Position numbers and translations under genes: made by a program
Shown: positions 60,414-64,000 of the stretch, in pieces
How positions within the stretch are numbered: position 1 is the first letter of the stretch
Layout: each line of letters starts with the position of its first letter
The notes under the pieces: model-generated
Databases searched by the model: none
What the model was told of the DNA's origin: nothing
The model's input: the letters and a program-made list of their open reading frames with translations, nothing else
NCBI GenBank assembly: GCA_045649485.1
Contig: JAZRPZ010000112.1
Span: forward strand, 1 to 64,000
Direction of reading: 5' to 3'
From: RUG11247 sp045649485
GTDB lineage: Bacteria; Bacillota; Clostridia; Christensenellales; Aristaeellaceae
DNA length: 64,000 bases

Positions 60414-61928
60414 ATGGCATTTGAAACAAAAAAACAGACCGTAGAAACCGAGGTTTGTATAGGCAGCGGCACATCCCAGGCACTTGCCCGTGCCGAAACG
60501 CTTGTACCCGGCGCAGGTCGCGAAACTATAGATGTACTGCTTGCGGACGCGCTTGCCGCCGTGGATTCCGTAGAATCGCAGACAGACAGGCTCGTAGTCG
60601 AAGGCACCGTGCGCTGTCAGGCGGCATACCGTCAGGGCAGCGAAAGCACGCTGCGTTCGGTGGAGGCGCAGACACGCATTTCTCAGGTATTTGATATGCC
60701 CGGCGCATCTCCCGGAATGACCGTCCGCGCATGCTGCAGCGTTGAACATGTTGACGCACGATATGAAAACGGTCACATGGTATTTCTGGTAACCGTGAGT
60801 GTGTCCGCGCAGGCATTCAGACTTTCACCCGTTGAGGTAATTACAGGCATCGATTCTTCCGGCTCGGCCGAGACCCGATTTGAAGAGATATGTACCTGCC
60901 GCATAACCGCCGAAACAGCCGCCATGCACTCGCTGCGTCAGGAAACCACCCTGCCCGCCGCACTGGATGCGCGCACTTCGCTCATGGAATGGGGCGAAGT
61001 ATGGGTCGAAAGCTGGGAAAGCGATTTGGGCGGCATACGGGTGAAGGGACGGCTCAATACCGAGACCCTCATATCAAGCGGCATCGAGGGACATCCCGCA
61101 GCTTCGGTACGCAATATATTTGACTTTGAACAATTGGCAGAAGTTCCCGAATGGCTGGCAAATGACGTATGCGCCGAGGCTGAATTAAAGAATATATCCA
61201 CCCGTGTGGAGCAGGGCGGCGAACGCGAGGATTCCGTGCTCATAACCGAAGCAGAAATTGCCGTACGGGTGACATCCATGGGCAAGGATCGCGTTACCGT
61301 ACTTTCGGACGCCTACACCACTTCCGGAAATCAACTGGATATCGCTGCCGAAGAGTACGGGCTGTGCAGCGATATACGCTGCGCAAAGCTTACCGAAAGC
61401 ATCAAAGGCACCCTGCTGCTCAGCGAAAACGTACCCGGCGTCGGCAGCGTGACAGCCGTATCGGTACATCCCAACATAAGCGGTATAAGCGGCGAAGGCG
61501 AAAGCATAATAGAGGGCGTAATCGAAGCCACGGTCTTATACATGCCGGGCGGCAGCGATATACCCGCATCCGCACGCAGCGAAATGCCCTTTACCATTAA
61601 AATACCCGGCGCCGGTGATTGCAGCATGGTCTCTGTAAGGGTACTCAGTGCCGAAGCAAGCACGCTGATGAGCGACCGCGTGGAATTGAAATGCTCGCTC
61701 GGCATAACCATATTCAGCCGCGACGAAACCGAAGCCACATTGGCAATCGACGTATCAGAAGGCGAATCCGTAAAAAAACGTCCCGGAATAATCATCGTAT
61801 GGCCTTCCGCAGACGATTCCGTATGGAACATTGCCAAACGATACCGCACTGCACCGTCTGAAATCAAAAAGATAAACGGCGGCAGCGAATCTCTGGAAAT
61901 CGGAAAATCGCTCATAATAAAAATATGA
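60414..61928 (+). CDS. SPOCS (DUF3794)/LysM spore protein
   Basis: A 504-residue protein with three SPOCS (DUF3794) domains in about 25-440, each with the pattern ...VLLVEGTVxxxxxY..., for example RLVVEGTVRCQAAY and RVKGRLNTETLI, and a LysM domain near 455-504 (VWPSADDSVWNIAKRYRTA...INGGSESLEIGKSLIIK). Proteins with this layout are spore-envelope or coat proteins of Clostridia; LysM anchors to spore peptidoglycan. GGAGG is 8 bases before ATG 60414. No signal peptide, as expected for mother-cell assembly. Confidence 0.88.
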   Translation: MAFETKKQTVETEVCIGSGTSQALARAETLVPGAGRETIDVLLADALAAVDSVESQTDRLVVEGTVRCQAAYRQGSESTLRSVEAQTRISQVFDMPGASPGMTVRACCSVEHVDARYENGHMVFLVTVSVSAQAFRLSPVEVITGIDSSGSAETRFEEICTCRITAETAAMHSLRQETTLPAALDARTSLMEWGEVWVESWESDLGGIRVKGRLNTETLISSGIEGHPAASVRNIFDFEQLAEVPEWLANDVCAEAELKNISTRVEQGGEREDSVLITEAEIAVRVTSMGKDRVTVLSDAYTTSGNQLDIAAEEYGLCSDIRCAKLTESIKGTLLLSENVPGVGSVTAVSVHPNISGISGEGESIIEGVIEATVLYMPGGSDIPASARSEMPFTIKIPGAGDCSMVSVRVLSAEASTLMSDRVELKCSLGITIFSRDETEATLAIDVSEGESVKKRPGIIIVWPSADDSVWNIAKRYRTAPSEIKKINGGSESLEIGKSLIIKI

Positions 61929-61933
61929 TCACA

Positions 61934-61966
61934 TAAAAACGTACCCGCCTTAAAACGGCGGGTACG
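61934..61966 (-). terminator. Intrinsic terminator of thrC-thrB
   Basis: CGTACCCGCC (61940-61949) with GGCGGGTACG (61957-61966), loop TTAAAAC, T-run on the - strand. Confidence 0.87.
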
Positions 61967-61981
61967 CTCAGGTACAGATAT

Positions 61982-62878
61982 TCAGATAACGCGCGCGCCT
62001 GCACGGTCGCAGTCCAGCATATAGCAGTTCCACTCATTCTCAAGGGCGGAAAGCACACGATTCATGCGGGTAACAAAGCCTTCTGCTTCGGTATCCTGCA
62101 CGACGCACAGTATGGTGGGACCAGAACCGGAGATGACAACACCGTCCGCGCCCGCATCAATGGCACGTGTGCGTATAAGCTCATAGCCCTTGATAAGCTT
62201 TGCACGGCTGGGCTGATGCAGCCTGTCATCAAGCGCTGCGGCTATGAGCTTGGAATCGCCCGTCTCAAATGCACGGGGAAGCAGGGACAGGCGGCTCAGG
62301 TTGAACACCGCATCCTTGAAAGAGACCTCTGTCGGCAGCGCCTTACGGGCTTCTGCTGTGGAAACGGGGAAATCGGGCACCAGCGCCACGAATTTCAGAC
62401 TGTCGGAAACATCATAGTGAGCGGATACGGGCAACTGACCTTTGTCGGCAACTGAAGCGCACAGACCACCGTATATCGCAGGAGCAAGGTTATCGGGATG
62501 TCCCTCAATATTTGTAGTTATCGCAAGCAGCTGCTGTTTGGAGAGAGGGCATCCATATATCTCGTTTGCTGCAAAAGCGCCGGCAACGAGCATTACTGCC
62601 GAGGAACCCAGACCGCGCGCAACAGGGATATCGGAATCTATTTCTATCTCCAGACCACGGTGTCCCACTCCGATGAAGTCTTCCACCGCGCGGAAAGCCT
62701 GCGCAGCCATGTTGTCTTCACCGCGGAATTCTTCAGGACAGCCCCTGATAGAAAGACCGTTATCGGTAGCGCGGAAGTTGGCATAGCAATACATATTGAG
62801 GGCAATGCCCATGGTATCGAAACCTGCGCCCAGGTTTGCGGATGTCGCAGGCACTTTGAGCCTTATCTTCTGATTCAT
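61982..62878 (-). CDS. thrB: Homoserine kinase
   Basis: GHMP kinase of 298 residues that phosphorylates homoserine on the path to threonine. PATSANLGAGFD (8-19) is the N-terminal GHMP block, and PVARGLGSSA (near 85) the ATP-binding loop. EGHPDNLAPA and GVVISGSGPT (near 258) are the remaining motifs. AAAGGA precedes ATG 62878; the frame opens 6 codons earlier without a site. It starts 14 bases after thrC, so they form an operon, at odds with the tdh-kbl degradation operon elsewhere in the window. Confidence 0.95.
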   Translation of the reverse strand: MNQKIRLKVPATSANLGAGFDTMGIALNMYCYANFRATDNGLSIRGCPEEFRGEDNMAAQAFRAVEDFIGVGHRGLEIEIDSDIPVARGLGSSAVMLVAGAFAANEIYGCPLSKQQLLAITTNIEGHPDNLAPAIYGGLCASVADKGQLPVSAHYDVSDSLKFVALVPDFPVSTAEARKALPTEVSFKDAVFNLSRLSLLPRAFETGDSKLIAAALDDRLHQPSRAKLIKGYELIRTRAIDAGADGVVISGSGPTILCVVQDTEAEGFVTRMNRVLSALENEWNCYMLDCDRAGARVI

Positions 62879-62892
62879 AGCAATCTGTCCTT

Positions 62893-64000
62893 TCAAGCCT
62901 CGGCGTAGTCACTCAGACCGCACACGTCCACAACATCTTTATGTATTTCTTCCATTCCCCTCAGGGATTCGAGATTTGCAGGCACGGGCACGCCTGTTAT
63001 TGCATTCAGCTTATCGAGCGCGTCAAATCCGGTATATCCCTCTTCACCCAGTGCACAGAGCACATCTCCGGCAAATTTATAGGGAGATGCGGTGGAAAGC
63101 ACCACCATGGGACGCTTGTCGCCGGTATTCCCGATATATTCCTTTGCAACTGCCGCGCCGACAGCAGTGTGGGTATCGATAAGATAACCGTCGTTTTTCC
63201 ATGTGTCGTTTATTGCCTTGAACGCAGCTTCGTCATCTGCGCATCCGGCAGCGAAATCATTGCGGAAGGCTTCCATCAGCTTTTCGGGGGCGGTATACAC
63301 GCCCTCGGTATTGAGCTTCTGCATAAGTTCCTTCACAAGGCCGCAATCGCCGCCGCTCATAAGATGCAGGCACCTTTCCAGATTGCTGGATACCAGAATA
63401 TCCATGGAAGGCGAGGCAGTCTTGAAAAATTCCCTGCGGCGGTCGTAAACGCCGGTGTTGATAAAATCGGTGAGGACATTGTTCCTGTTGGACGCACAGA
63501 TAAGCTTGCCTACGGGCAGACCCATCATGCGCGCATACTGACCTGCCAGAATATCGCCGAAATTACCGGTGGGCACGGCAAAATTCACCTCGTCGCCCAT
63601 CTTTATATCCCCGGCTTTCACAAGGTCGATATAACTCTTGAAATAATAGGCTACCTGCGGCGCAAGGCGGCCCAGATTTATAGAATTTGCACTGGAAAGA
63701 CGTACACCCTTTTCATTCAGCCTTTCGTTAAGCGCAGCGTCGCCGAATACCCTCTTGACGCCTGTCTGCGCATCGTCGAAATTTCCGCGCACAGCGCAAA
63801 CACGCACGTTTTTGCCCTGCTGAGTGCACATCTGACGGCGCTGTATCTCGCTGACTCCGCCGTAAGGATAGAAAACGGTAATGGAAGTGCCGGGCACATC
63901 GGCAAATCCTGCAAGGGCTGCCTTGCCGGTGTCACCGCTTGTTGCGGTAAGTATACGTATCTCATCATCGACGCCTTCGTTTTTTACGGCGCGGGTAATG
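62893..64000 (-). CDS. thrC: Threonine synthase, 5' truncated by window edge
   Basis: PLP enzyme making threonine from O-phosphohomoserine. The frame runs off the right edge. Near the truncated end is ATSGDTGKAA, the phosphate-binding loop region of the family; then comes ITVFYPYGGVSEIQRRQM, NFAVPTGNFGDILAGQYAR, and the NRNNVLTDFINTG region. The C-terminal part matches the class 1 enzyme. The visible 369 residues lack roughly the first 100. Upstream control (T-box or leader) would lie outside the window. Confidence 0.95.
   Translation of the reverse strand, partial: ITRAVKNEGVDDEIRILTATSGDTGKAALAGFADVPGTSITVFYPYGGVSEIQRRQMCTQQGKNVRVCAVRGNFDDAQTGVKRVFGDAALNERLNEKGVRLSSANSINLGRLAPQVAYYFKSYIDLVKAGDIKMGDEVNFAVPTGNFGDILAGQYARMMGLPVGKLICASNRNNVLTDFINTGVYDRRREFFKTASPSMDILVSSNLERCLHLMSGGDCGLVKELMQKLNTEGVYTAPEKLMEAFRNDFAAGCADDEAAFKAINDTWKNDGYLIDTHTAVGAAVAKEYIGNTGDKRPMVVLSTASPYKFAGDVLCALGEEGYTGFDALDKLNAITGVPVPANLESLRGMEEIHKDVVDVCGLSDYAEA

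Noticed and set aside
1..64000. tRNA, rRNA, prophage, transposase, integrase or toxin-antitoxin genes
   Set aside because: I read for cloverleaf ends, transposase and integrase motifs and found none I could support; small XRE genes lack a toxin partner.

Overview
The window reads as chromosomal DNA of a spore-forming, anaerobic Clostridia-type Firmicute, probably a gut or fermenter lineage. The evidence is spore coat (CotF-like) and SPOCS/LysM proteins, the Gram-positive obg/yhbY and rsfS/nadD-yqeK gene groups, a yybS-like (DUF2232)-rplI-dnaB block, DnaD/DnaI-type primosome genes, BspA-type leucine-rich repeat protein, a perfect CIRCE element, and AGGAGG ribosome sites with some TTG and GTG starts. 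No tRNA, rRNA, prophage, IS element or CRISPR array was seen. The gene at each edge is cut by the window: thiI on the left, thrC on the right.

Layout. 0-13.3 kb is housekeeping: thiI, MrfA-type helicase, a 2-hydroxyacid dehydrogenase, an esterase, two coat-type proteins, a small XRE regulator, then rsfS, a nadD-yqeK fusion, yhbY, obg and nth, followed by a DUF3343/cysteine desulfurase divergent pair. 13.3-20.6 kb is the most interesting stretch. A 40-residue ORF with its own promoter and a following attenuator-like hairpin precedes a heterodimeric ABC exporter and an Eis-like acetyltransferase. Next come a structured repeat, a GNAT acetyltransferase, and an 11-codon leader ORF plus strong intrinsic terminator in front of an RsgA-type ribosome GTPase. 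I read this as a candidate set of ribosome-sensing, attenuation-controlled drug or translation-stress genes. 20.7-27.6 kb has CIRCE-controlled htpG, two tandem XRE proteins (one with a long Trp-rich helical repeat domain), a small secreted protein and a triplicated BspA-like surface protein.

27.8-37.7 kb holds a DUF2232 membrane protein, rplI and dnaB on the + strand, converging with dnaD-dnaI-proX-capA on the - strand, then a secreted protein, an orphan histidine kinase and phosphatidylserine decarboxylase. 37.9-58.7 kb is mainly carbohydrate and amino acid catabolism: a GH106-like enzyme, a second heterodimeric ABC exporter, an SGNH hydrolase, a GH39-like enzyme, a URO-D family protein, the tdh-kbl threonine degradation operon, uxuA with an operator-like palindrome over its -35, a membrane dipeptidase, a GH127-like enzyme and an MBL hydrolase. 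58.8-64 kb has a DUF6440 protein, an LRR plus duplicated SH3-like secreted protein, a SPOCS/LysM spore protein, and thrC-thrB for threonine synthesis.

A roughly 155-bp non-coding repeat occurs twice (18568-18720 and 50470-50625), each time starting right after a stop codon. Its hairpins differ between copies mainly by compensatory base changes, so it probably acts as structured RNA. Many long open frames antisense to real genes are codon-bias shadows and were left out.
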